A stretch of DNA of 64,000 nucleotides from Bacillus amyloliquefaciens DSM 7 = ATCC 23350 (GTDB lineage: Bacteria; Bacillota; Bacilli; Bacillales; Bacillaceae): positions 2,537,001-2,601,000 of the forward strand of contig NC_014551.1 in NCBI RefSeq assembly GCF_000196735.1, given 5' to 3'. Under the pieces are notes generated by a model that was not told the DNA's origin, made no database searches, and saw nothing but the letters and a program-made list of their open reading frames with translations. This document shows positions 16,528 through 25,766 of this stretch, in pieces; within the stretch, counting starts at the first letter, position 1; every line of letters starts with the position of its first letter. A program made the translations under genes and the position numbers.

Positions 16528-17904
16528 TTAGTCATTTCTTCGCGAACGTTTATAGACATTCACGGTTACCAGCCAGCTCATAATAACGATTCCTGCAAAA
16601 AGAATGAGCATATTACTGTACAAATAAGCGGAATGATCAGCGTTAACAGGCAGCAGCCTTTGATTCAGCAAGCGGATCGATAATAAACCGCCTGCAATCG
16701 AAATACCCGTTCCCTCTGATAAAAAGCTCGTAAAATTAAGAAGACTCATTCCGGCGCCGGCTTCCTTTTGTTTCAAACTGCCAGACACAATTGTAGATAT
16801 AACCGTTTTTGTGAAGGAGAGCCCCCCAAAAACAAAAACGATTATAACGGTCATGAGCCAAGGTGCCGCACCTATGAAAAAGGCAGCGATTAAAAAGCTG
16901 GAAGACATCAATACAATCCCAATGGTCAGCACATACAAAGAACCTTTCCGATCAACAAGCAATCCTCCAATGTAACCGAAGATGATGACGCTCATCGTCC
17001 CGGGGAACATAATCCCGCTTCCAATTGCCGCAGTACTTAAATGGTGAACATCTTTCATCATATAAGGAACCATAGACACAAATCCTGCAGCAGTGCCGAA
17101 GATCAGGCCTCCGCAAAGGACGCCCATCATAAACAAAACATTTTTCCCCAGTGCAGGGTCAACAAAGGGATCTTGAGTTTTCCTAATATGTCTCACAAAT
17201 ATCAGGAAAGCTAGAATACTGATGATCAGAAAAGATAGTCTATATGAAGTTGTAAACAGCAGAAAAAATACGATGCCTGCAGACATTAATATAATCCCCG
17301 TCATATCAAAGCGCCCGCTGACTCTTTCTTCCTTTTCCAGCAGTTTCATCAGGAATGGAACGGTGATAACTGTTGCTGTCGGAATAAGCAGCAAATATGA
17401 CCAGTGAATATAATGAGCGATCATTCCGCCAATAGCTGGCCCGACACCTTCCCCCATTGCCACCAGCGACCCGATCAGACCAAATGCTTTACCCCTGTTT
17501 TCTTTCGGAATATAGCGTACTACTGCAACCATCACAAGAGCCGGGAATGCGGCTGCACCAGCCCCTTGAATAAATCGGGCCAGAATGAGTACAGGAAAGA
17601 AAGAGTGTCCGACAAATCCAATGATCGACCCGAAGCCATTTACCATAATTCCAAATAGGAGCAGCTTTTTGATGCCCAGCTGATCTGATAACTTCCCATA
17701 CAGAGCAGTTCCGATGGAAAAGGTTAACATAAAGGCCGTGTTCACCCAGTTTGCACTCGCTGGAAGTTTATGAAAATCGTTGGCGATATCAGGTAACGAG
17801 ACGTTCAAAACCATTTCATTTAATACGCTGAAAAATGACAGAACACAAAGCCAAATGAACACTTGGTTGTGCCGTAAAGCTGTCTGTGAATAAGGCGTAT
17901 TCAC
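16528..17904 (-). CDS. tetL: Tetracycline efflux protein Tet(L) family, MFS (DHA2)
   Basis: The 458-residue protein has exactly the length of B. subtilis TetB/Tet(L) and follows it closely ([46 protein letters not shown]). It is a 14-segment H+ antiporter that exports tetracycline-metal complexes. The chromosomal B. subtilis protein also exchanges Na+ and K+ for H+. Motif A ([13 protein letters not shown]) and motif C ([10 protein letters not shown]) are present. The start is GTG, with GGAGGG upstream held in a small hairpin, and a 20-codon leader peptide precedes it. Downstream is a terminator; upstream is satA. Confidence 0.95.
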   Translation of the reverse strand: MNTPYSQTALRHNQVFIWLCVLSFFSVLNEMVLNVSLPDIANDFHKLPASANWVNTAFMLTFSIGTALYGKLSDQLGIKKLLLFGIMVNGFGSIIGFVGHSFFPVLILARFIQGAGAAAFPALVMVAVVRYIPKENRGKAFGLIGSLVAMGEGVGPAIGGMIAHYIHWSYLLLIPTATVITVPFLMKLLEKEERVSGRFDMTGIILMSAGIVFFLLFTTSYRLSFLIISILAFLIFVRHIRKTQDPFVDPALGKNVLFMMGVLCGGLIFGTAAGFVSMVPYMMKDVHHLSTAAIGSGIMFPGTMSVIIFGYIGGLLVDRKGSLYVLTIGIVLMSSSFLIAAFFIGAAPWLMTVIIVFVFGGLSFTKTVISTIVSGSLKQKEAGAGMSLLNFTSFLSEGTGISIAGGLLSIRLLNQRLLPVNADHSAYLYSNMLILFAGIVIMSWLVTVNVYKRSRRND

Positions 17905-17937
17905 AAATTTCCCTCCATTAATGAGGGCAGACGCAGT

Positions 17938-18000
17938 TTATAGGGCCATTGATACGCTTCCCTCTTTTAATTGTACCCTGTTCATTTTTTTGCACTTCAT
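17938..18000 (-). CDS. tet(L) leader peptide, 20 residues
   Basis: The ORF MKCKKMNRVQLKEGSVSMAL is very close to the known 20-residue Tet(L) leader and has its own GGGGGAG ribosome site. It ends 33 bases before the tetL GTG. The CCCTC...GAGGG hairpin at 17909-17926 covers the tetL ribosome site. In Tet(L) systems ribosomes slowed on the leader open this hairpin and reinitiate, which induces tetL. Confidence 0.9.
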   Translation of the reverse strand: MKCKKMNRVQLKEGSVSMAL

Positions 18001-18112
18001 ACATAACTCCCCCTGCATTGATTGATATACCTTATTATAAATCCTCAAGCCGATGTTTTGAATACTTTGCGGCACACACCCGCAAATGACGAAACATCAA
18101 ATACTGTTATAT

Positions 18113-18634
18113 TTAAAATTTACAGTACCAAAAAACCGCAATTTCATTTGCTGTTGAAAGATTGGAATAAAGCATTGTATCGACCGCTCCTATGACAAAG
18201 TTATTTTTGGCATAAAAATGACAAGCTGAAACATTAATATCTTGTGTTTCAAGCATAAGACCGCATAAATGATTCTCCTTTGCCCACTCAATCGCTTTAT
18301 GTAATAAAGCCGTCCCGACACCATTTTTTCTATAATCTTTTGCAACGGCAATGTCTTCAATCAGTGCGTATCCATTCCAATTAGAACGAAGCTTACTCCG
18401 GCCGACACAGTCGTTCTCTGCGTAATAAAAAAAGACAACTTTATCCTCTTCTTCAATATAACTGACATCAATGTCAGCATCGTCATATTTTTTGACATAA
18501 GGTTCAGCAAATTTCTCCTCTGTATATGTCCAAACATTGTTTTCAAATGAAGGGATGATTCTCCCTGAAACAACGAAAGGTTCGTTTGGTTTATTGAAGT
18601 CTTTCATATTGAAACGAGTCATTTTAGTTATCAT
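18113..18634 (-). CDS. satA: Streptothricin N-acetyltransferase SatA (YyaR), GNAT family
   Basis: Starting at the ATG at 18634 (AAAGG 8 bases upstream) gives 173 residues, the length of B. subtilis YyaR. The GNAT acetyl-CoA loop is visible in IAVAKDYRKNGVGTALLHKAIEW (motif A, Q/RxxGxG/A). It is followed by GLMLETQDIN and the C-terminal FYAKNNFVIGAVDTMLY. It acetylates streptothricin. In B. subtilis 168 satA also neighbours the tet(L) gene, so the pair seems to travel or persist together. Confidence 0.9.
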   Translation of the reverse strand: MITKMTRFNMKDFNKPNEPFVVSGRIIPSFENNVWTYTEEKFAEPYVKKYDDADIDVSYIEEEDKVVFFYYAENDCVGRSKLRSNWNGYALIEDIAVAKDYRKNGVGTALLHKAIEWAKENHLCGLMLETQDINVSACHFYAKNNFVIGAVDTMLYSNLSTANEIAVFWYCKF

Positions 18635-18714
18635 CATAATCACCTTTCTGCATTTATTGAACTCACTTTACATCTTTTGAACTGTTGATTCGTCTGCATG
18701 TCACGAAGACTAAA

Positions 18715-18744
18715 ACAAAAAAGATACCAACATCGATTGGTATC
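18715..18744 (-). terminator. Terminator of yrdA
   Basis: GATACCAA and TTGGTATC flank a 6-base loop, followed by T6 on the minus strand. Confidence 0.8.
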
Positions 18745-18775
18745 ATCTATTCATTCGAGCCCTTACAACAACATC

Positions 18776-19276
18776 CTATCTCGGAGCTTCTAAACCAAAT
18801 GTTGTCCATTCCTCTTTTGCCGGACCATAAATACCCGGAACAGGTAAACCCGCTTGTCTCATAAGGACAGTCATTTGTCCTCGATGATGGTTTTGATGTT
18901 GAATTAAAAACATCAAAAGTGAACCATTTGGCAATTGCTGACCAATAAAGTTGACACATTCTTGAAGTGTATCATCAGTCCATTGCGTTTTTAACGCCTG
19001 TACAAATGCATTACTGGCTTGGTGATAACTCTCAGCAATAAACCGCGCCGATGCAGGAACAGGAAAATCTTCAGCAGGAGCATGAAACGTTAAATCTGTG
19101 TTTGAGGTAATGATGTGAATGGCCGCAACAGTATGCCATGCAATACGGCCTAAAGTCCAATGTTGTGAAGTGATTTCTTGTTTAAGTGATTCATCAGTCA
19201 GATGATTCAGCAGTTTTTGTGTCGCATCGGCTTCGAATTCCCAAGATTTCAAAAAATGGTCTAAGGTTTGAAACAT
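18776..19276 (-). CDS. yrdA: DinB-fold protein YrdA
   Basis: The ATG at 19276 with AAGGAGG upstream gives a 166-residue four-helix-bundle protein of the DinB/YfiT superfamily. The three metal-ligand histidines are present: LGRIAWHTV near residue 49, and IQHQNHHRGQM near 131-135. MFQTLDHFLKSWEFEADATQ closely resembles B. subtilis YrdA. Such proteins may be thiol transferases (bacillithiol-type); the exact reaction is unknown. The longer reading frame to 19399 is not supported by a ribosome site. Confidence 0.85.
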   Translation of the reverse strand: MFQTLDHFLKSWEFEADATQKLLNHLTDESLKQEITSQHWTLGRIAWHTVAAIHIITSNTDLTFHAPAEDFPVPASARFIAESYHQASNAFVQALKTQWTDDTLQECVNFIGQQLPNGSLLMFLIQHQNHHRGQMTVLMRQAGLPVPGIYGPAKEEWTTFGLEAPR

Positions 19277-19470
19277 AAAAATCCTCCTTATCCTTTTTGT
19301 TTTTCTATGTATCTGCAGTTCAATTATAGTGCTCCGTTTAGTTAAAAAAGAACAAAACGATAGACAGACATGACAATAACAGACAAAATATAAGAACATA
19401 ACAGATCACTCTATACTTCCTTTTCTTCAATCGGCAAAAAAGGATCGCTGCTCAAACAGGATTCTTCAGT

Positions 19471-19755
19471 CTAATATTTTCGCTTTGCAAAAGTCCATAT
19501 CGTCTTAGTGATTGAACCGGAGATAAAACAGCTCCCCGTCATCATAGCCACCCAAATGAAAAATGTCGGCTCGGCACCTATTACAATAAACATAAATATC
19601 AAGGACAAAATGAATACAATAACAACCGTCATCCATACTTTTTTGAAGATGAAATATCCTAAAATCCCTAACAGAAAAGAAGCTGCCGGAAGAAAAATGA
19701 GAATGATATACGCGGGACTCAACAGCGGGCTAATACAAACACCTCCCAATTTCAA
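19471..19755 (-). CDS. DUF2651-like small membrane protein
   Basis: There are about 87-94 residues with three hydrophobic segments (AYIILIFLPAASFLLGILGY, VWMTVVIVFILSLIFMFIVI, FFIWVAMMTGSCFI). The pattern is that of DUF2651 (YbeF-type) proteins. The good ribosome site GGGAGG lies within the longest ORF and points to an ATT about 7 bases downstream or to an inner TTG, so the start is uncertain. Function unknown. Confidence 0.6.
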   Translation of the reverse strand: MKLGGVCISPLLSPAYIILIFLPAASFLLGILGYFIFKKVWMTVVIVFILSLIFMFIVIGAEPTFFIWVAMMTGSCFISGSITKTIWTFAKRKY

Positions 19756-19995
19756 AACGAGGAAGTTCCTACTTTTTGTCTGATATCAAATGATATGAAG
19801 TGATTTTTTTCATCTTGATATTACGCCGTTTCATTCATTTTATACATATTATACCAATACAATCGAGTCAAATATAGATATTTATTCATTTTTAACATAT
19901 TTCCGGAAAATGAGGAGTGAATTAAAGTCTGAGAATAGCCCGCTTTTTCTTTCCCTAGTAAGTCCTGCCGCATTGATTTTAGCCCATCTGCTTTC

Positions 19996-20799
19996 TCATT
20001 GTTTTTGCAGCGCTAATATTCTCATAATCGTGTGCATGACGCTGCTTTCCTCATTTGATTTGATGACAAAGTGCGCCGCATCTTTTATTTCGTCAATGGC
20101 GTTCTTAACCGCAAAGCTGTAGGATGCCGCTTCCATCAATTCTTTGTCATTGCGGCCGTCTCCGAATGCCATTGTTTCATCAGCCGAAACCCCTAATAAT
20201 CGCTGCAGTTCTTGTACTGTTGATCCTTTATGTATTCCGATATTTGATATATCCATCCAGGTATCTTCTGATGCTACGATATATAATTGGTGAAAAAATT
20301 CATGCAGCTTTTCTCTCGTTTCCGGACAGTTGGCGTCGGGGTCATGAACCGTAATCTTGATAAAATCGTCTTTTATCTCAGTAAAATCAGTTATTTTCGT
20401 TACATGTGCATAAGAGGCATTTACATATTTCATTTCACTTTCAGACAGATTTTCTTTTACGATCGCGCCTTTTTTTGTGCACGCGATAATGGTGTGCCCG
20501 CAGCTGATTTTTTCTAAAGCGCCTATAATTGACAGTCCGGCTTTATTGCTGATCAAAGATTCATATACGAACTTGCCGTTCTTTTTTATACGTGCGGCAC
20601 TGTCTCCTAAAATCCAAAAATCTTTCGCGTCTTCTCCGAATAAGGCTTCCACCCTTTCACACTGCTTCCCGGTGCAGATGGCGAAAGCGACATGCTGTTC
20701 CTCCATTACTCTTTTTGTCTTTTCAAATAACGTTCTGTCAAAATCGCCTTGATTATTTAAAAATGTGCCGTCTAAATCCGTAATCACTAATTTAATCAT
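19996..20799 (-). CDS. Cof-type HAD-superfamily phosphatase
   Basis: The 267-residue protein has the HAD motifs: VITDLDGTFLN (nucleophile and acid/base Asp near residues 8 and 10), ICTGKQ (Thr, motif II), Lys in GIHKGSTVQEL (motif III) and FGDGRNDKELME (motif IV). The C2 cap is typical of Cof/YkrA phosphatases that act on sugar phosphates, phospholipid or flavin phosphates. GGAGGTG precedes the ATG. It lies 33 bases downstream of a second, broken HAD gene, both divergent from an RpiR-type sugar-phosphate regulator. Confidence 0.9.
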   Translation of the reverse strand: MIKLVITDLDGTFLNNQGDFDRTLFEKTKRVMEEQHVAFAICTGKQCERVEALFGEDAKDFWILGDSAARIKKNGKFVYESLISNKAGLSIIGALEKISCGHTIIACTKKGAIVKENLSESEMKYVNASYAHVTKITDFTEIKDDFIKITVHDPDANCPETREKLHEFFHQLYIVASEDTWMDISNIGIHKGSTVQELQRLLGVSADETMAFGDGRNDKELMEAASYSFAVKNAIDEIKDAAHFVIKSNEESSVMHTIMRILALQKQ

Positions 20800-20832
20800 C
20801 GTTCAGCACCTCCGCAGTTAAAATGTCTTTTT

Positions 20833-21644
20833 TCAGACAAAGGGTTTTTCACATTTGAGGATTGAATCAATCGCATTTAAGACCCCTTCCTCATTGTTTG
20901 ATTGCGTGATATGCGCCGCGGCCTGTTTAATGCTTTCCTGCGCATTATCCATGGCGACTCCGTATTTCACGGCCGACACCATCTCCAAATCATTGCCGCT
21001 GTCTCCGAAGGCCGCGCATTCTTCATCATTTATCCCCCATTGTTTCTGGAGAAGCTTAATCCCGCTTGCTTTATGAAGCCCCGGTATGATCAGATCTATG
21101 TCACCGTGCCCGCTTGATACAGGCGTGACGAAAGACCCGATTGCGTTTTTTAAATGGCTCAGAAGTGCGGAACAATGTTCGGCGGGAAAGCTGATGGAAA
21201 ATTTAAAAATGTCATCATCGATGTTTTCAAAATGCGGCACCCTTTTTAACACATAATAATACTTACTGGCATGCAGATATTCATCTTCACTGGCATTTTC
21301 ATGAATATACGCGCTTTTTTTCCGCAGACAATGACGTTTTTCACCTCATACTGCTCTAAAGCACGGATTACTGCTTTTATAGTGTCTTCAGACATGCTAC
21401 CTGCGAATACTTCTTCTCCGGCATTCACGACGAAAGCGCCATTCTCGGCAACGAAAGCGATTTCACTTTTGATTTCCGGAAAGAAAGATGTAAGCTGCGC
21501 ATATTGGTTTCCGCTTGCTACGGCAAATTTAATTCCCCGCGCTTTTAATTCACGATACTGATTCATAAAACGCTCTTCGTTATATGCCATTTCATCATTC
21601 AAAAACGTTCCGTCCATATCAACCGCTATCAGTTTGATACTCAT
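20833..21644 (-). pseudogene. Cof-type HAD phosphatase interrupted by a -1 frameshift
   Basis: The ATG at 21644 (AAGGAGG upstream) opens MSIKLIAVDMDGTFLNDE. The frame is good to VIVCGKK, where a run of seven A on the minus strand (21321-21315) is followed by nonsense. With one more A the frame continues as SAYIHENASEDEYLHASKYY and joins the second piece VLKRVPHFENIDDD with motif IV FGDSGNDLEM. All HAD motifs are otherwise intact and the joined length is about 270 residues. It is a single-base homopolymer lesion, either real or a sequencing error. Confidence 0.8.
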
Positions 21645-21880
21645 ATTGTCCTCCTTTTTTCGGCCGCTCTTGTCAGCGACCCTTGAAGAGATCATGCATA
21701 AAGCGTATGAACGAATTATATCCGCAGTTGTTTTGCACCGTAAATCATTGGCTGACGTCTTGTTTTGAATGACACAAAAAGTGATTTGTCACATAAATAT
21801 AACACTATGTTTCTTTTAAAAATGATATGTTACGATGAGATGTACATTCACCATTCTCATAAAAAGGAGAATCCCCCTGC

Positions 21881-22606
21881 ATGTTCACACACGAAATGAT
21901 TGCTTCATTTAATGAGCTTGAAACTTCTTTATACAACTACATCTCCCAAAACAGCGAGAAAGTCGTCTATATGCGCATCCGTGAATTGGCAAATGAAACC
22001 CATGTATCTACGGCTTCTATTTTACGTTTCTGCAAAAAAATAAACTGTGAAGGGTTTTCAGAGTTTAAGGTGAAGCTGAAAATGTATGCGGAGGCAAATA
22101 AAAAAACGATTTTAAAGAGTCCCCATCATTCCGTTGCCGAGTTTTTTGAAAGAACAGTAAGCGGAGGCATGGAAGAAAAGCTGAAGGAAGCAGCTGCCCT
22201 TGCGGCCGATGCAGAAAGCGTCATTTTTATCGGAGTGGGAAGTTCAGGAATTCTCTCCGAATACGGAGCCAGATATTTTTCGTGCTTAGGGAAACTTTCA
22301 ATGTATATTAAAGATCCTTACTTTCCGGCCCATTCCCATTTCCGCCATAACAGCATCACGATCGCATTATCGGTTTCAGGTGAAGGAGATTCTACGGTGA
22401 CTCATCTGAATCAGCTGAAACAAGAAGGAAGCCGGGTCATCAGTATTACAAATCATAAACATTCAACCATTGCCAAAATGTCCGATGTGAATATTTCATA
22501 TTACGTGACGGAAGAATGGGTTGAAAATGCGAATATCACCACCCAAATCCCCGCGATGTACATACTTGAATCGATGGCTCGGGAGATATACAAATTGAGA
22601 GAATAA
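21881..22606 (+). CDS. RpiR/MurR-family regulator (HTH-SIS)
   Basis: The 241-residue protein has an N-terminal HTH_6 domain (about 1-75: MRIRELANETHVSTASILRFCKKINCEGFSEFKVKL) and a C-terminal SIS sugar-phosphate-binding domain (about 95-230: VIFIGVGSSGILSEYGARYF, ITIALSVSGEGDSTVTHL). It resembles B. subtilis GlvR/YfiA. AAGGAG lies before the ATG. It is divergent from two HAD phosphatase genes and next to the mannose genes, so it likely senses a hexose or amino-sugar phosphate. Confidence 0.85.
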   Translation: MFTHEMIASFNELETSLYNYISQNSEKVVYMRIRELANETHVSTASILRFCKKINCEGFSEFKVKLKMYAEANKKTILKSPHHSVAEFFERTVSGGMEEKLKEAAALAADAESVIFIGVGSSGILSEYGARYFSCLGKLSMYIKDPYFPAHSHFRHNSITIALSVSGEGDSTVTHLNQLKQEGSRVISITNHKHSTIAKMSDVNISYYVTEEWVENANITTQIPAMYILESMAREIYKLRE

Positions 22607-22655
22607 ATTCAGGAACGAACCACGGAAATTTCGGCCTTTTTGTAAAAGTAACGAG

Positions 22656-22686
22656 AAACCCTTCTCTGATGCCAGAGAAGGGTTTT
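22656..22686. terminator. Bidirectional terminator between RpiR gene and manA
   Basis: AAACCCTTCTCT and AGAGAAGGGTTTT pair around GATGCC. Confidence 0.85.
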
Positions 22687-22691
22687 GAAGA

Positions 22692-23639
22692 TCACAGATG
22701 AGACACAATACAATTTGCATGGCCCGCCAGTTTATATTCTCCCAAACCGGAAGGCAGGAGAATATGATCTCCTTTTCTAAAGGAATGTTCATGCCCGCCT
22801 GCAATCATTATTCCGTCTCCTTCGATCACGCTGACAAGAAGGAAGGGATGATTCTGGAATAAATTCACTTCACCTTTTACATCCCACTTTTCGACTGAAA
22901 AATAAGGACATTCTATTAAAACAGCTGCCAGCAGATCATCTGTTTGTTTATATTGAACGGTCGGCCGTTCACGGACAGATGGAACGTCTGTCACTTCTAT
23001 ACTTTTTTCCAAATGGAGCTCGCGCAGCCTGCCGTCCGCATCTTTTCTTCCGTAATCATACAATCTGTAAGTCGTATCTGAATTTTGCTGCGTCTCTAAA
23101 ATAAGTGTGCCCTTTCCAATCGCGTGAACGGTGCCGCTTGGGACAAAGAAGAAATCTCCCGGCTTTACCTTAACTCTGTTCAGAAGTCCGTCCCATTCTC
23201 CGCGCTCAATCATGGATATCAGTTCTTCTTTTGTTGTTGCGTTGTGGCCGAAAATGATCTCCGCATCTTTTTCACAATCAATGATATACCAGCATTCGGT
23301 TTTTCCAAGTTCCCCGTTTTCATGCATTTTGGCAAAGTCATCATTCGGATGCACCTGAACGGACAGATCTTGGTCCGCATCCAAAATTTTTGTAAGAAGA
23401 GGAAAACGGTCTCCTTCAAGGTTTCCGAATAAATCTCTGTGATGCTCCCACAATTCACCGAGCGTACATCCTTTATACATGCCGTTTCGAACTGTGCTCT
23501 GTCCATTTTGATGAGCGGCAAAGGCCCAGCACTCCCCTGTCCGCTCGGACGGAATATTATAGTGAAAATCACGCAGGGCGGCGCCTCCCCAAATTCTTTC
23601 TTTGAAAACCGGATTGAAAAATATCGGTTCAGTTGACAT
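22692..23639 (-). CDS. manA: Mannose-6-phosphate isomerase, class I
   Basis: The start at 23639 (GGGGGAT before it) gives 315 residues, the length of B. subtilis ManA. It contains the zinc-site motifs VQVHPNDDFAKMHENGELGKTE and PSGTVHAIGKG, then ETQQNSDTTYRLYDYGR, all conserved in the type I enzyme. It converts mannose-6-P from the PTS to fructose-6-P. It lies 14 bases after manP and ends at a bidirectional terminator, so manP-manA form one operon, as in B. subtilis. Confidence 0.95.
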   Translation of the reverse strand: MSTEPIFFNPVFKERIWGGAALRDFHYNIPSERTGECWAFAAHQNGQSTVRNGMYKGCTLGELWEHHRDLFGNLEGDRFPLLTKILDADQDLSVQVHPNDDFAKMHENGELGKTECWYIIDCEKDAEIIFGHNATTKEELISMIERGEWDGLLNRVKVKPGDFFFVPSGTVHAIGKGTLILETQQNSDTTYRLYDYGRKDADGRLRELHLEKSIEVTDVPSVRERPTVQYKQTDDLLAAVLIECPYFSVEKWDVKGEVNLFQNHPFLLVSVIEGDGIMIAGGHEHSFRKGDHILLPSGLGEYKLAGHANCIVSHL

Positions 23640-23653
23640 GATCATCCCCCGCT

Positions 23654-25612
23654 TTATTCGATTTCTTCCAGAAGCTCATACGCCTCTTCTTTTGTCTGAA
23701 CGGAGAGCAGCCTTTCCCGATAGCTGTCATCCATCAGTTTTCGGGATAACATCTGCAATATTTTCAGATGCTGATTTCCGCCGCTTTCCTTCGGTACGGC
23801 AATCATAAAAATCAGTTTTGCATCAGAACCATCAAGGCTGTTCCAGTCAACACCCGAACGTCTTATTCCGAATGCGACACCCGGCGTTCTGACGGCATCA
23901 GACTTTCCGTGCGGAATGGCGATATTCATACCTATCGCCGTGGTTCCCTGCTGTTCACGGCTCAAAATGGCCTGCTTAAATCCGCTGTCAGACAGAAGCA
24001 TACCTTTACGGGACAATTTCTCGATCATTTCATCGATAATGTCATCCCTCGTTTCGCCGGATAAATGCGGTTCAATCAAGTCCGTGCTGATAATGTCAGT
24101 CAGTTTTTTGATTTCGGTCATCCCGGCTTTTCGACTGTCAGCCTGAGATGGTTCCTTTGTTTCTTTTGCCGCTGCAGCTTCATTTGGTGCGGCAGACGGC
24201 AGCACCTCACCGGGCGCGGGGGATTTCGCCATATCTTTCTTCAGTACATTAACCAACAGAGCGGTGACAAGAGAGCCTGCTGTTACAGCGATAAAAAACA
24301 TCAATACATGATCTACTGCTCCAAGTACAGCAACGATGGGGCCGCCGTGTGCCACTCTGTCCCCCACATGGCCGATCATCGCTATCACCGAGCCGGTCAT
24401 AGAACCCGCCATAATACTCGGGATCACACGAAGGGGATCTTGGGCCGCAAATGGAATGGCTCCTTCCGTGATACCGAAAAGGCCCATCGTAAATGACGCT
24501 TTTCCCATTTCTCTTTCTGCGGCGGCGAATTTTCTTTTCCCTAAAAACGTCGCAATCCCAAGCCCTATCGGCGGTATACAAATGGAAACGGCAATCGGGC
24601 CCATAATTTCATAATTTCCTTCTCCGATCATTGCCGATCCGAATAGAAAGGCCACCTTGTTTACGGGTCCTCCCATATCAAAGGAGATCATCGCTCCTAA
24701 AATCAATGCCAGGAGAATTGAGCTCGAGCCTTTCATTCCCGCAAGCCAAACCGTTAATGATGCGAAAATATGAGCGACGGGGGCGCCGATCAGAAATACA
24801 AACGCCAAACCGACGATCAGTGAGGCAAACACCGGAATAATAATGATCGGCATAATCGGCTGTATTGCTTTAGGAACTTTACATTTTTTGATTCCAAGCG
24901 CCGCATATCCCGCCAAAAATCCCGCAATGATTCCTCCAAGAAATCCTGCGCCGCTCGCACTGTCGTAAAAGCTGCCGGATGCCGCAATATATCCGCCGAT
25001 CATTCCGGGGACAAGACCCGGCTTATCGGCGATGCTGAACGCGATGTACCCGGCTAAAATCGGGATCATGAATGAAAAAGAAGCGCTGCCGATCTGTTCA
25101 ATCGTTTTCCAAAAAGACGCATCCGGAATGACTAAGCCCTTTGGTGTTTTTTCTCCTCCAAGCGTCAATGCAACCGCTATCAATAATCCGCCGACGACAA
25201 TGAAAGGAACCATAAAAGAAACGCCGTTCATTAAATGACGGTAAATCGGGTTTTGTTTTTTGCCCTGCTGACTTGCGGTTTGAGCTTTTGAAGCAGATTG
25301 ATAGACCGGCACTTCACCGCTAAGCGCTTTTTGAATTAATTCTTCCGGTTTGCGGATGCCTTCCTGAACCCCGACGGCCAGCAGCTTTTTTCCCGCGAAT
25401 CGGTCTTTGTTCACCGAACGGTCCGCCGCGATAATGATTGCGTCTGCTTCCCGGATTTCCTCTTCGGTCAGCCTATTTTCCACCCCGATTCCGCCCTGGG
25501 TTTCCACTTTGATCTCAACGCCTAATCTGCCGGCTGCTTTTTGTAAATTTTCAGCAGCCATATACGTATGGGCAATGCCGTTCGGACATGATGTAATCGC
25601 TAACAGTTTCAT
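23654..25612 (-). CDS. manP: PTS mannose transporter EIIBCA
   Basis: The ATG at 25612 (AGGAGG upstream) gives 652 residues with domain order EIIB (1-100, active Cys in LLAITSCPNGIAHTYMAAE), EIIC (about 125-460, many hydrophobic segments, FTMGLFGITEGAIPFAAQDP) and EIIA (about 500-650, active His in GMNIAIPHGKSDAV). This is the fructose-type EII layout of B. subtilis ManP. It takes up mannose and delivers mannose-6-phosphate to ManA. It should be activated by ManR from a promoter in 25613-25738. Confidence 0.95.
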   Translation of the reverse strand: MKLLAITSCPNGIAHTYMAAENLQKAAGRLGVEIKVETQGGIGVENRLTEEEIREADAIIIAADRSVNKDRFAGKKLLAVGVQEGIRKPEELIQKALSGEVPVYQSASKAQTASQQGKKQNPIYRHLMNGVSFMVPFIVVGGLLIAVALTLGGEKTPKGLVIPDASFWKTIEQIGSASFSFMIPILAGYIAFSIADKPGLVPGMIGGYIAASGSFYDSASGAGFLGGIIAGFLAGYAALGIKKCKVPKAIQPIMPIIIIPVFASLIVGLAFVFLIGAPVAHIFASLTVWLAGMKGSSSILLALILGAMISFDMGGPVNKVAFLFGSAMIGEGNYEIMGPIAVSICIPPIGLGIATFLGKRKFAAAEREMGKASFTMGLFGITEGAIPFAAQDPLRVIPSIMAGSMTGSVIAMIGHVGDRVAHGGPIVAVLGAVDHVLMFFIAVTAGSLVTALLVNVLKKDMAKSPAPGEVLPSAAPNEAAAAKETKEPSQADSRKAGMTEIKKLTDIISTDLIEPHLSGETRDDIIDEMIEKLSRKGMLLSDSGFKQAILSREQQGTTAIGMNIAIPHGKSDAVRTPGVAFGIRRSGVDWNSLDGSDAKLIFMIAVPKESGGNQHLKILQMLSRKLMDDSYRERLLSVQTKEEAYELLEEIE

Positions 25613-25738
25613 ATAAATCCTCCTTTGCAGTCTGAATTTCAAGATCTTGTCTCAACTTTATACTGAAATCAGCCTGTGATAAGCGCGTTTTTTTACCATA
25701 AGTTCCGGAAATAACGGCATTTTTCCCTATAAACAGAA

Positions 25739-25766
25739 AAAAAGCAGGGAGCCATTCCCTGCTTTT
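25739..25766 (-). terminator. Terminator of manR
   Basis: AAAAGCAGGGA and TCCCTGCTTTT pair around 6 bases, then a T run on the minus strand. It overlaps the manR stop codon. Confidence 0.85.
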
